Origin: Treponema sp.
GTDB lineage: Bacteria; Spirochaetota; Spirochaetia; Treponematales; Breznakiellaceae
Length of the DNA stretch: 64,000 bases
Direction: 5' to 3'
Assembly: GCA_009782955.1 (NCBI GenBank)
Contig: WRIB01000003.1
Span: 1 to 64,000, forward strand
How positions within the stretch are numbered: the first letter of the stretch is position 1; each line of letters opens with the position of its first letter. A program made the translations under genes and the position numbers. Positions 9,534 through 16,918 of this stretch are shown here, in pieces. The notes under the pieces were generated by a model. That model had not been told where the DNA came from. It did no database searches and worked only from the letters and a program-made list of their open reading frames with translations.

Positions 9534-10943
9534 ATGTCAAGTCAAAGCGAACGCCCCCAATGGGCCACTAATATTGGCTTTATTTTGGCGGCGGCCGGAT
9601 CCGCTGTAGGTTTGGGAAATATCTGGAAATTCCCCGGTAAAGCCTACGAAGGCGGCGGAGCAGCGTTTCTTATTATTTATCTGGCAATTGTCGCCATTGT
9701 AGGTGCAACGGTAATGTTGGCCGAATTCACAATGGGCCGCCACACAAAGAAGGATACCATCGGCACATACGCCAAACTGCGTTCCGGGTGGAAAGGTTGG
9801 GGGATTTTGGGCGTTGTTACCGCCTTTATTATCCTTGCCTATTATTTCCAGGTAGGCGGCTGGGTCATGTATTATGTATTCAGCTATATATTTAATTCTG
9901 CAACAGTCTTTGAAAACCCGCTGTTTTATTTCTATGGTTTGCTGGGTTATGATGCAGCAAACGGAACAACATTCTTCCCCTTAATGGGCGCCATTGTCTG
10001 CCCGCTGCTTTTCATTGGGCTTACGGCATTTATTGTTATCCGCGGAGTTGAAAAAGGCATCGAGAAATTCAATAAAATCGGCATGCCGGCCCTGGTTGGC
10101 CTCCTTGTTATTTTGATGATACGTGCAGTAACACTGCCCGGCGCCGGTGAAGGCGTAAAATACATGCTGACTCCGGACTTTTCCAAGGTAACCGGCGAAA
10201 CGTTCCTGATTGCACTTGGACAGGCGTTCTTCTCCCTCTCCCTTGGTATGTCAATTATGATTACCTACGGTTCTTATCTCCGTAAAGAAGAAAACCTTGC
10301 CAAAAACACCGCTCTGGTATGCGGCATGGACACCCTGATCGCCTTCCTCGCAGCTTTCATGATCATCCCCGCAGTTTTCGCAACTATGGGTGCAGAAGGA
10401 GTAGGTAAGGGCGGCGGTTTTGCTTTTGCTTCTCTCGCAGTGGTATTCCAGAGCATGCCTGCAGGTGCGCTCTTTGGCGTATTGTTCTATCTGCTGTTGT
10501 GGTTTGCCGCCATGACTTCTGCCATATCACTTTTGGAAGGCCAGGTAGCTGCAGTGTCGGAACAAAAGGGCTGGGATCGTACAAAGACCACAATAGGAAT
10601 GTGTGCGGCCATGTTCGTGATTGGTATTTTCTATACCATATCCCAGGCTTCGGTGAATCTTAAAGGTGTCTGGCTTGATGCCAGCGGTGTAGCGTTCCCT
10701 GTCCTTGGTGATTTTATGGAATTCCTTACAGACCGTCTCTTAATTCCGATCAACGCTCTTACTGCCTGTATCCTGGCCGGCTGGGTCTGGGGTTCCAAGA
10801 ACGGTATAGAAGAAGTGCGGCAGGGCGGCAAATTCCCGTTCAAGCTTGCCAGTGCATGGGATGTATCGGTAAAAGTTGTAGCCCCAATCGCAATCATCAT
10901 CATCATCATCTTTGGTCTGTTCCTGGGTAGAGCTATCAGCTAA
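9534..10943 (+). CDS. Neurotransmitter:sodium symporter (NSS/SNF) family transporter
   Basis: A 469-residue LeuT-fold transporter that imports an amino acid or related amine with Na+. The N-terminal block WATNIGFILAAAGSAVGLGNIWKFP is the family signature: TM1 with the unwound Na+/substrate site, then GGGAAFLIIYL. Other marks are QAFFSLSLGMSIMITYGSYL in TM6 and FLAAFMIIPAVFATMG in TM7. Eleven or twelve hydrophobic segments are visible. A run of ATC codons near 10892 encodes a stretch of Ile in the last membrane segment. The ribosome site AGGAGGG lies nine bases before ATG. The gene is monocistronic, with its own promoter and a terminator directly after it. The substrate is not predictable here (Trp, Tyr, Leu and Ala members exist). 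Confidence 0.94.
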   Translation: MSSQSERPQWATNIGFILAAAGSAVGLGNIWKFPGKAYEGGGAAFLIIYLAIVAIVGATVMLAEFTMGRHTKKDTIGTYAKLRSGWKGWGILGVVTAFIILAYYFQVGGWVMYYVFSYIFNSATVFENPLFYFYGLLGYDAANGTTFFPLMGAIVCPLLFIGLTAFIVIRGVEKGIEKFNKIGMPALVGLLVILMIRAVTLPGAGEGVKYMLTPDFSKVTGETFLIALGQAFFSLSLGMSIMITYGSYLRKEENLAKNTALVCGMDTLIAFLAAFMIIPAVFATMGAEGVGKGGGFAFASLAVVFQSMPAGALFGVLFYLLLWFAAMTSAISLLEGQVAAVSEQKGWDRTKTTIGMCAAMFVIGIFYTISQASVNLKGVWLDASGVAFPVLGDFMEFLTDRLLIPINALTACILAGWVWGSKNGIEEVRQGGKFPFKLASAWDVSVKVVAPIAIIIIIIFGLFLGRAIS

Positions 10944-10979
10944 TACAACGACGGCTTATTCAAGACCGTACATAAACGG

Positions 10980-11021
10980 AGCCATCTTATCACTTTTTAA
11001 AGTGGTCAGATGGCTTTTTTT
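10980..11021 (+). terminator. Rho-independent terminator after the NSS symporter
   Basis: AGCCATCTTATCACTTT pairs with AGTGGTCAGATGGCT, with a short TTAA loop and a following run of eight T. The stem has one or two internal mismatches. Confidence 0.85.
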
Positions 11022-11074
11022 TCATTTTTTTGTTATGTTATAATAAGGATAAATACAAAATAACAGGAGTTAAT

Positions 11075-11719
11075 ATGCTTGTTTCTCAAGTGATGACCAA
11101 AAATCCGGTATATATCGATCCTGATTCCTCGTTAATTGAAACACAATCATTAATGGATAAAGAAAAGATCAAGTATTTACCGGTGTTGGATAAAAACAAT
11201 ACCCTGGTTGGGATTATTACAAGAGAAGACCTGGCAAAGGCCGGCCCTTCCGGCGCTACCACGCTGGACATGTATGAAATCAGTTACCTCCTTTCCCAAA
11301 TGAAGGTTTCGGAAGTAATGATTAATAAGGTTATTACTGTCGATGAAAATGAAACAATAGAAGAAGCTGCCCGGATTATGGCTGACAAGGGCATAGACTC
11401 GCTCCCTGTTATGAACTGTTCTGTACTTGTCGGGATTGTTACCGATACCGACCTGTTCAACTTATATCAAAATATCTTCGGCGAACGTCATAAAGGAGTG
11501 CGGGTAATTATTACCGTAGACGAAAAACCCGGTCAGATAGCTGCAATTGCTACAGCCATTTCTGAAAGGGGAGGAAATATTGTATCGTTTGTATCTTGTG
11601 AAGGAGAAGATGTCGCTCACCGCCGGGATACGATAAAAGTAAAGGGATTAACCAAAGATGAGCTGGAAATGATCATAAAAAGAATTCCCGGTGTTGTTCT
11701 GGATGACATACGAGAGTAA
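11075..11719 (+). CDS. CBS-pair and ACT-like domain protein (AcuB-like)
   Basis: A 214-residue cytoplasmic protein with two CBS motifs (residues about 1-60, VSQVMTKNPVYIDPDSSLIE, and about 75-130, VSEVMINKVITVDENETIEEAARIM) followed by an ACT-like domain (about 145-214, VIITVDEKPGQIAAIATAISERGGNIVSF). CBS pairs bind adenosyl nucleotides, and ACT domains bind amino acids or similar small ligands; the combination occurs in AcuB-type proteins, whose role is regulatory but poorly defined. I chose the start at 11075 because AGGAG lies six or seven bases upstream; an upstream in-frame ATG lacks a ribosome site and overlaps the promoter zone. It stands between a terminator and a strong promoter, so it is probably monocistronic. 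Confidence 0.85.
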   Translation: MLVSQVMTKNPVYIDPDSSLIETQSLMDKEKIKYLPVLDKNNTLVGIITREDLAKAGPSGATTLDMYEISYLLSQMKVSEVMINKVITVDENETIEEAARIMADKGIDSLPVMNCSVLVGIVTDTDLFNLYQNIFGERHKGVRVIITVDEKPGQIAAIATAISERGGNIVSFVSCEGEDVAHRRDTIKVKGLTKDELEMIIKRIPGVVLDDIRE

Positions 11720-11729
11720 TTAATCCATA

Positions 11730-11764
11730 TTGAATAAATTTTAATTTTCGGATATAATGTTTCC
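11730..11764 (+). promoter_or_regulatory. Strong promoter giving a probably leaderless mRNA
   Basis: TTGAAT (11730-11735), 17-base spacer, TATAAT (11753-11758). Only six bases separate TATAAT from the ATG at 11765, so transcription should begin at or next to the start codon. No Shine-Dalgarno sequence is present, in keeping with a leaderless transcript. Confidence 0.7.
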
Positions 11765-12139
11765 ATGAGCCTTAATGCAGGGAATAAACGGCTAAAGAGT
11801 GTTCTTCTGGTTTATTTAATACTTGCCATAACAGGTTCATTTGCCTTTTCTACAGGTCAGTCATTTTCGTATGAAAAAATTAACAATGACATTCTGGGAT
11901 CAGGCCGTAATATTTCCTCAATAACCCATATAATTGATTGGCTGGCTGAAGATACACCGGTAATCAGCAAAGCGCATAAATATTCAAATACCCCGTTGCG
12001 CAGCGGATTACTTCGTATATTTACCCTTACAGGAACAATCGGCATAGCCATGTTTCTTGTAAAATCGAATTTTTCAATGATCAAAAATACCACTTTTTTG
12101 ACTGTTAATTACCTTGTTCCGCTGAAACTCCGCATTTGA
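11765..12139 (+). CDS. Hypothetical small membrane protein
   Basis: A 124-residue protein that I do not recognise. A hydrophobic segment at residues 13-30 (VLLVYLILAITGSFAFS) could be a membrane anchor or an uncleaved signal, and a second hydrophobic stretch lies around 83-101 (LLRIFTLTGTIGIAMFLVK). Between them is a polar region of about 50 residues; this suggests two membrane passes with an extracytoplasmic loop. It ends with TVNYLVPLKLRI. The promoter directly abuts the start codon, which supports it being a real, separately transcribed gene. There are no Cys pairs, lipobox or catalytic motifs. A role cannot be inferred from its neighbours, which are a CBS-ACT protein and a PTS IIA-like protein. 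Confidence 0.6.
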   Translation: MSLNAGNKRLKSVLLVYLILAITGSFAFSTGQSFSYEKINNDILGSGRNISSITHIIDWLAEDTPVISKAHKYSNTPLRSGLLRIFTLTGTIGIAMFLVKSNFSMIKNTTFLTVNYLVPLKLRI

Positions 12140-12213
12140 TACCGTTCTTTTTTATTTAATTCTTTTCTCATAAAAAGCCACAGTACAATTGTGTAAATGA
12201 AAGGAGTATCAGC

Positions 12214-12672
12214 ATGGGAAAATCATTAAGCGATATTTTTGACGTGCGATCGATCAAGCTGGATTTTGACGGCAAAACAAAAGAGTTGGCGTTGACCGAA
12301 CTTATTGATTCAATATCGGTTTTACACCCTGAATGCAACCGCAAAGAACTGTTTACAGCGATTATGGAACGTGAAAAAAAGATGAGTACGGGAATCGGAA
12401 ACGGAGTTGCCATACCGCATACCGGCTGCAAGGGGATCGCCAACATGAGCGGTGCAATAGGTGTATCAAAACAGGGCATAGACTATGGGGCTTTGGATCA
12501 AAAACCCGTTCACATAGTTTTTTTGTTTGCAACAAGCGAAAAAGCGGACGAAAACCATCTTCGTGTATTAAACCTTATTTTTAAATTGGCAATGTCAAAG
12601 GAGTTTGCATTAATAAAAAACGCAAACAATGCGGAGGAAATACATGCAATTCTCTCTCAGGTACATTTATAA
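12214..12672 (+). CDS. PTS IIA (PtsN/fructose-type) family protein
   Basis: A 152-residue single-domain PTS EIIA of the Ntr/fructose class. The phospho-accepting His is in GNGVAIPHTG, preceded by the family block MEREKKMSTGIG; GISRQGIDY-like and PVHIVFLFAT motifs follow. No EIIB, EIIC or HPr gene adjoins it, so the protein is more likely regulatory (PtsN-like) than part of a sugar permease. It is a paralogue of the protein at 45545, sharing the KMSTGI...PH and QGIDY-ALD-QPV blocks. AAAGGAG lies 10 bases before the ATG. A 24-residue reading frame with its own ribosome site follows immediately. Confidence 0.88.
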   Translation: MGKSLSDIFDVRSIKLDFDGKTKELALTELIDSISVLHPECNRKELFTAIMEREKKMSTGIGNGVAIPHTGCKGIANMSGAIGVSKQGIDYGALDQKPVHIVFLFATSEKADENHLRVLNLIFKLAMSKEFALIKNANNAEEIHAILSQVHL

Positions 12673-12690
12673 CAAAAGGAGTAACACACG

Positions 12691-12765
12691 ATGAGAAAAA
12701 GCGAAGTTGTTTTATGGGTTATTCTTATTGCCGGAACGATAGTTTTTTTATTTTGTATAATATAA
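12691..12765 (+). CDS. Single-pass membrane microprotein of 24 residues (predicted)
   Basis: ATG at 12691 with AAAAGGAG at correct spacing, 18 bases after the PTS IIA-like stop. The product is MRKSEVVLWVILIAG followed by TIVFLFCII: a positively charged N-terminus and a hydrophobic helix of about 18 residues filling the rest. Such proteins often modulate a membrane partner. No homologue is recognised; the ribosome site, operon position and clean amphipathic architecture are the evidence that it is translated. Confidence 0.5.
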   Translation: MRKSEVVLWVILIAGTIVFLFCII

Positions 12766-12784
12766 GGTTTTAGCATAACGGCAT

Positions 12785-13549
12785 TTATTCCGCATAGACA
12801 ATTTCTACCCCGTTTTGCTGGAGCAGGGTTTCCCACTGTGAACTGAGTTTTTGATCGGTAACGAGTATGTGAATCTGGGGAAACGAACATATCCTGTAAA
12901 ATGCCGGACGATCAAATTTGGTATGATCACACAGGAGTATTACTTCCTGCGATACAGACATCATCTTTTTTCTTACTTCCGCTTCAGCAGCGGAATAATC
13001 CATGGCGCCGTGGCTTGACCACATTCCCGTACAGGAAAAGAAAAGCTTCGATCCCCAGTAATTGGTTACATTGGTTTCCGCCTGATTTCCCACCATGGAA
13101 AGTGAATGCTTGCGGAGTTTTCCGGATATACCGTATACATCCACATTGCCCAGTGCGGAAAGGTCGGTCATGGCGCGGATTCCGTTGGTAATAACGGTCA
13201 GAGCTTTTTTTTCCAAAAAATAGCTTGTTAACTCTTTTGTTGTTGTAGAGGAATCCATAAAGATCGTATCCTGATCGGCAATAAACCGTGCAGCTGTTGC
13301 AGCAATCTTTTGCTTTGCTTCTTTCTGTTCAACTTCCCGGACTATTAACGGAATTTCTTCGATAACGCCTTCAACAAGTACCGCCCCTCCGTAAGTACGC
13401 TTAACCAGTCCTTGTTGTTCCAGTTTTTCCAGATCCCGCCGTATACTTGCCGTACTGGTTGTAAAAAGGCCGGAAAGATTATTAATGCTGACCGCTTTTT
13501 CCTTGTATAATATGTCTCTGATAGCGTTTTGTCGTTCTAACGTAAGCAT
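12785..13549 (-). CDS. DeoR/GlpR-family transcriptional regulator
   Basis: A 254-residue DeoR-type repressor. The N-terminal winged helix (residues 1-57, QNAIRDILYKEKAVSINNL...ASIRRDLEKLEQQGLVKRTYGGAV) is followed by the sugar-phosphate sensor domain with IFMDSSTTTKELTSYF, VITNGIRA, LFFSCTGM and LLCDHTKFDRPAF. Members sense phosphorylated sugars and usually control adjacent sugar-catabolic genes. It is divergent from the Gfo/Idh oxidoreductase at 13817, its likeliest target. The ATG at 13549 is chosen to begin MLTLERQN, the usual N-terminus; a good promoter lies 20-45 bases upstream, leaving a leader of roughly 12 bases. Confidence 0.9.
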   Translation of the reverse strand: MLTLERQNAIRDILYKEKAVSINNLSGLFTTSTASIRRDLEKLEQQGLVKRTYGGAVLVEGVIEEIPLIVREVEQKEAKQKIAATAARFIADQDTIFMDSSTTTKELTSYFLEKKALTVITNGIRAMTDLSALGNVDVYGISGKLRKHSLSMVGNQAETNVTNYWGSKLFFSCTGMWSSHGAMDYSAAEAEVRKKMMSVSQEVILLCDHTKFDRPAFYRICSFPQIHILVTDQKLSSQWETLLQQNGVEIVYAE

Positions 13550-13567
13550 GATTAATTCTAACTTTAT

Positions 13568-13596
13568 AGTATAATGCAAGGTTTTGTTAAATTCAA
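13568..13596 (-). promoter_or_regulatory. Promoter of the first DeoR-family gene
   Basis: On the minus strand, TTGAAT (13591-13596), a 17-base spacer and TATACT (13568-13573), correctly placed for the DeoR gene starting at 13549. Confidence 0.65.
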
Positions 13597-13636
13597 GAAA
13601 AATCGACAGATATTAACAATAGATTGCAAAGTTTTC

Positions 13637-13665
13637 TTGACATTGGGTTATTTCGATAGAATAAT
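13637..13665 (+). promoter_or_regulatory. Promoter upstream of the Gfo/Idh gene
   Basis: TTGACA (13637-13642), 17-base spacer, AATAAT (13660-13665). The following 150-base leader carries GGAGG at 13675 and an open frame without a normal start that ends in an ATGA overlap with the oxidoreductase gene. The back-to-back arrangement with the DeoR promoter (about 40 bases apart) would let one operator control both. Confidence 0.6.
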
Positions 13666-13816
13666 TATTTGATTGGAGGCGGAAGAATCCGGCGTTAAAA
13701 GCTGTATACGACAGTAAATACGAATACTGTAAAAAATACATATATGCTTTGGACAGTCCTAGTATTAAAGCAAGTTATTTTAACCCTTCAGTTTTGAAAA
13801 AACCTAAGGAATTGCA

Positions 13817-14947
13817 ATGAAAAAGATTGGCATAGGTATTATCGGTTGCGGCTTTATGGGAAAGGCACACAGCTTTGGCGCAAAAACCATTCCACTGTAT
13901 TATGACAATATCCCGTTCCTGCCCTGCCTGGTTGGGGCATGTGATGTTAATCTTGATATCGCCCTTGCGATGAAAGAAAGAAATGGTTTTGAACTTGCAA
14001 CATCAAACTTGGACGAGCTTTTGTCCCGAAAAGACATTGACGTTGTTACGGTAAGTACGCCAAATGTTTTTCACCGGGACATTATTCTTGCCGCTTTGGC
14101 TGCGGGTAAGCATATCTATGCAGATAAACCCCTTGCGGCAAACTATGCACAGGCATGCGAAATAACGGACGCCTGGCAGCACTCCGGCCTTGTTACACAG
14201 GTAGCGCACCAGTTCCGTTTTTTTCCTGCAGTATTAAGGGCAAAGCAGCTTATCGACGAGGGCCGGATCGGAAAGATCATGAGTTTCCATGGCGCTTACC
14301 TTCATTCTGGTTCCATTGCCAAAGACAAACCCATCGGCTGGAAACAAGACAAAGCTATGGGCGGCGGTGGGGTTCTGTTTGATCTAGGTTCCCATATTCT
14401 GGATTTGCTTCATTATCTTCTCGGTGATTTTTCAGAACTTTTTGCGTCCACAAGAACTTTATATCCTGAACGTCCAAACGCCAAGGGTGATATGGTAAAG
14501 ACAGACGCCGACGATTCAGCCTGGATCCTGTGTAAACTACCCGACGGGTCCCAGGGTATGGTAGAAGCTTCCAAAATCTATACCGGATCCAACGACGATT
14601 TCCGCTTCGAGATTTACGGTGATAAGGGCGCTATCCGCTTTGATTCGAACTTTCCCAACTTGCTGGATTTCTTTGATAACCAGGAACCGGAAAAACCCCT
14701 GGGCGGAACACGAGGTTATTTGAAAATAGAAACAATGAGCGCCTTTGAAAAACCCGGCGGCGCTTTTCCTCCTTCTAAATTTCCCCTCGGCTGGATTCGT
14801 TCCCATGTACATTGTTTTTACAGTTTTCTTAATAGTGTCTACAACGGAACGCCGGCCACTCCGTCCTTTGAAGACGGAGCTTATATATTGAAGCTTTTGG
14901 AAGCTTCGTATGCTTCTGCGGAAAAGGGTACATGGGTTACGCTGTGA
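13817..14947 (+). CDS. Gfo/Idh/MocA-family NAD(P)-dependent oxidoreductase
   Basis: A 376-residue dehydrogenase. The N-terminal Rossmann fold is marked by IGIGIIGCGFMGKAHSFG; STPNVFHRDIILAALAAGKHIYADKPLA contains the family's EKP-type motif (here DKPLA), and the C-terminal substrate domain shows GGGVLFDLGSHILDLLHYLLGD with the conserved His. Members oxidise or reduce inositols, sugars or sugar acids. A divergent DeoR regulator upstream suggests sugar-phosphate control. The 3' end overlaps the next gene. Which substrate is used cannot be told from sequence. There is no signal peptide, so it is cytoplasmic rather than a secreted GFOR-type enzyme. Confidence 0.9.
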   Translation: MKKIGIGIIGCGFMGKAHSFGAKTIPLYYDNIPFLPCLVGACDVNLDIALAMKERNGFELATSNLDELLSRKDIDVVTVSTPNVFHRDIILAALAAGKHIYADKPLAANYAQACEITDAWQHSGLVTQVAHQFRFFPAVLRAKQLIDEGRIGKIMSFHGAYLHSGSIAKDKPIGWKQDKAMGGGGVLFDLGSHILDLLHYLLGDFSELFASTRTLYPERPNAKGDMVKTDADDSAWILCKLPDGSQGMVEASKIYTGSNDDFRFEIYGDKGAIRFDSNFPNLLDFFDNQEPEKPLGGTRGYLKIETMSAFEKPGGAFPPSKFPLGWIRSHVHCFYSFLNSVYNGTPATPSFEDGAYILKLLEASYASAEKGTWVTL

Positions 14948-15498
14948 ATGAGACCTTTCAGAAAGCCCTTGCCGCCTCCGAAACATCGTGTTCCGTGCAA
15001 GTCCATGAATACAGTGAACTTCCGGTTACCGCCCTGGTCTTTTCTCCGGAACTGATAAATGCCTGTGCAACCAATGCCTGCGGCAATTACAATGCAACCT
15101 GGACATGCCCGCCCAATTCGGGAACCATAGAAGAACAGCGAAAAAAAATTCTTTCCTTTAAAAACGCTTTTGTTTTTACCACAAAACATGATTTGGAAGA
15201 TTCTTTTGACTATGAAGGAATGACAAAGGGGAAAGAACTGCATACAGCATTAACGCTGGAATTCCGAGACAGGCTGGGGAATACATTTCCGGTTTACGGC
15301 GCCGGAAGTTGCCCGATATGCAAGGATGTGGCTGGGCAGTACCGTTGTGCTTTTCCCGATCCTTGTCCGTTCCCTGAAAAAAAGATCGGTTCCATTGAAG
15401 CGGCGGGAATCAATGTTACGGAGTTAAGCAAGGCGGCAGGTATTATGTATAATAACGGCCCCAATACAGTAACGTATTTTTCCATGGCACTGTATTAG
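14932..15498 (+). CDS. DUF2284-type cysteine-rich metal-binding protein
   Basis: A 188-residue protein with the DUF2284 cysteine pattern: NACGNYNATWTCPP near residue 48, then GAGSCPICKDVAGQYRC and DPCPFPEKK around residues 120-148. The family is annotated as predicted metal-binding and is often found beside corrinoid methyltransferase genes; its biochemical role is not established. Here it lies directly before a corrinoid protein gene, matching that association. The start overlaps the preceding gene by 16 bases (ATG 14932, AAGGG just upstream); a GTG at 14944 overlapping the previous stop is an alternative start. Coupled translation with the oxidoreductase is likely. Confidence 0.75.
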   Translation: MGYAVNETFQKALAASETSCSVQVHEYSELPVTALVFSPELINACATNACGNYNATWTCPPNSGTIEEQRKKILSFKNAFVFTTKHDLEDSFDYEGMTKGKELHTALTLEFRDRLGNTFPVYGAGSCPICKDVAGQYRCAFPDPCPFPEKKIGSIEAAGINVTELSKAAGIMYNNGPNTVTYFSMALY

Positions 15499-15536
15499 TA
15501 TAATTTCCGGGTTTAGAATAAAGCTCGACTAATCAG

Positions 15537-15553
15537 AATATACAGTGTATATT
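15537..15553. promoter_or_regulatory. Candidate operator before the corrinoid protein gene
   Basis: AATATAC-AGT-GTATATT, an inverted repeat with 7-base arms, 33 bases upstream of the corrinoid gene start. The half-site AATATAC also occurs at 30607 upstream of the MtaA-like gene, so a shared regulator is possible. Confidence 0.3.
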
Positions 15554-15585
15554 GAAAATATATATTGTAGAGGAAGGAGCAGAGT

Positions 15586-16236
15586 ATGGCTGAAGCGAAT
15601 TTTGGCGAGTTGTTTAGCGAAATCTCGGAGCTACTTCAAAAAGGAAAAGCCAAAGATATTGTAACTTCGGTTCAGAAAGGGCTGGATGCCGGAGCATCTC
15701 CCGGAGATATTCTGGAAAAAGCTTTGATGGAAGGTATGAATATAGTTGGCGGAAAATTCAAACGGAACGAAGTTTTTGTGCCGGAAGTTCTGATAGCCGC
15801 CCGTGCTATGAACAAAGCAACCGAGACACTTAAACCTCATCTTGCAAAAGCAGGCATAAACCCTGTAGGCAAGGCGATCATCTGTACGGTCAAAGGGGAT
15901 CTCCATGATATAGGGAAAAACCTTGTCAGGATGATGATCGAAGGTAAGGGTATTGAAGCGATTGACCTTGGTGTCGATTGTGATGCACAGAAAATTGTTG
16001 ATACGGTTAAGGAAACAGGGGCTAAAGTAGTCTGTCTTTCTGCGCTCCTTACCACTACCATGACTTCCCAGAAGGATGTTATCGACGCATTAAAAAGTGC
16101 CGGGATCCGCGACAGTGTAAAGGTAATGGTCGGAGGCGCTCCGGTAACGCAGGGCTTTGCCGATGAAATCGGTGCAGACGCCTATACTGCCGATGCGGCG
16201 AGTGCTGCGGAAGTCTGTAGAACTTTTTATTCATAG
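15586..16236 (+). CDS. Corrinoid (B12-binding) methyl-carrier protein, MtaC/MttC-like
   Basis: A 216-residue two-domain corrinoid protein. Residues 1-90 form the helical cap (LFSEISELLQKGKAKDIV...GMNIVGGKFKRNEVFVPEVLIAARAM). Residues 92-216 form the B12-binding Rossmann domain with the base-off signature GDLHDIGKNLV (the DxHxxG His is the lower Co ligand), SALLTTTM and VMVGGAPVTQ. Such proteins carry a methyl group on cobalt between a substrate-specific methyltransferase and an acceptor methyltransferase. GGAAGGAG gives a strong ribosome site. Plausible partners in this window are the RACo-like activator (27619), the MtaA-like protein (30702) and the homocysteine methyltransferase (31783). 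No MtaB, MttB or MtmB substrate enzyme is in view. Confidence 0.92.
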   Translation: MAEANFGELFSEISELLQKGKAKDIVTSVQKGLDAGASPGDILEKALMEGMNIVGGKFKRNEVFVPEVLIAARAMNKATETLKPHLAKAGINPVGKAIICTVKGDLHDIGKNLVRMMIEGKGIEAIDLGVDCDAQKIVDTVKETGAKVVCLSALLTTTMTSQKDVIDALKSAGIRDSVKVMVGGAPVTQGFADEIGADAYTADAASAAEVCRTFYS

Positions 16237-16283
16237 CAAACGACGTCACGATGGCCGTTGTGATAATGCTTTTACATGAGACC

Positions 16284-16319
16284 TTGCAGCCTTGAAACTA
16301 TTTGTGATATACTCTTCTT
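16284..16319 (+). promoter_or_regulatory. Promoter of the chemosensory operon, probably leaderless
   Basis: TTGCAG (16284-16289), 18-base spacer, TATACT (16308-16313), then six bases to the ATG of the first cheW-like gene at 16320. No Shine-Dalgarno sequence lies between them, so the transcript probably begins at the start codon. Confidence 0.55.
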
Positions 16320-16808
16320 ATGTCTGATATTACAGAAAATCCGGTCGAAAATACCATATCTGAAAATACTATCGTAGAAAAATACCTTGTTTTTACTGTC
16401 CGGGAAAAACGGTATGCATTGCTGTCCAAAACAATAAGCGAAGTAGCGGCTCTTGAAAAAGTTTTTCCTTTACCGCTGGTTCCGGATTATGTACGGGGCA
16501 TTATTAACCGGTATTCCGTACCTTATGCGCTTATTGATTTAAGTTTTCTCCTGTTCAATGATATTTCAAATGCGCGAAAAGTGATTGTTCTTAAAGAAGA
16601 TGTAGATAAACTGGCCCTTCTTATTGATGATGTAGTGGATATAGCCGATCTTCCTTCGGACAAATTAATGAAAATTGAACAGGAAGAAACCGCTCTTGTT
16701 GGTTCGGTAAATGCTTTCTTTGAATGGAAAGATTATCATGTTTTTTGCATAGAAATCGGGGAGCTTGTCAGCCGTATTAAACAGGACTTTGAACAAAAGG
16801 AATCTTAA
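16320..16808 (+). CDS. CheW-like chemosensory coupling protein (first)
   Basis: A 162-residue CheW-domain protein. After a polar N-terminus of about 20 residues, the SH3-like double barrel begins at KYLVFTVREKRYALLSKTISEVAALEKVFPLP, followed by VPDYVRGIINRYSVPYALIDLSFLLF, VIVLKEDVDKLALLIDDVVDIADLP and the C-terminal FCIEIGELV. CheW couples receptors to CheA in the membrane-proximal array. The typical RG-I-NLRG motif is divergent (RGIINRYSVPYALIDLS). First gene of the operon running to 27616. The gap of about 100 bases to the next cheW is filled with repeats. Confidence 0.85.
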   Translation: MSDITENPVENTISENTIVEKYLVFTVREKRYALLSKTISEVAALEKVFPLPLVPDYVRGIINRYSVPYALIDLSFLLFNDISNARKVIVLKEDVDKLALLIDDVVDIADLPSDKLMKIEQEETALVGSVNAFFEWKDYHVFCIEIGELVSRIKQDFEQKES

Positions 16809-16810
16809 TA

Positions 16811-16918
16811 TGTACCCCTTTGGGCTGCGAACGTAAGGAAATTGTTTATAATTGAGGTTATTCCAAAATCTGACATTTTGGAACAGCCTCACTATTACCG
16901 CCAGGAGGCGGTATGTAT
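16811..16918. repeat. Composite repeat between the two cheW genes (split element with nested palindrome)
   Basis: Bases 16811-16851 resemble the left part of the element at 44053-44110 (an ATG-C-CCCTTTGGGC block, then CGAACGTAAGGAAATT). Bases 16894-16918 resemble its right part (ACCGCC-AGGA-GGCGGT followed by ATGTATATG). Between them, at 16852-16891, sits copy 3 of the dispersed TGTTCC/GGAACA palindrome. This looks like one repeat inserted into another. The right part supplies the AGGAGG ribosome site and the start region of the second cheW. Confidence 0.65.

Noticed and set aside
10892-10910. Run of ATC triplets in the NSS symporter as a phase-variation tract
   Set aside because: It is a triplet repeat, so length changes would not shift the frame; it simply encodes Ile in a membrane helix.
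15499-15585. Cobalamin riboswitch before the corrinoid protein gene
   Set aside because: The spacer is under 90 bases and lacks the conserved B12-box bases I would expect; only a small inverted repeat is present.
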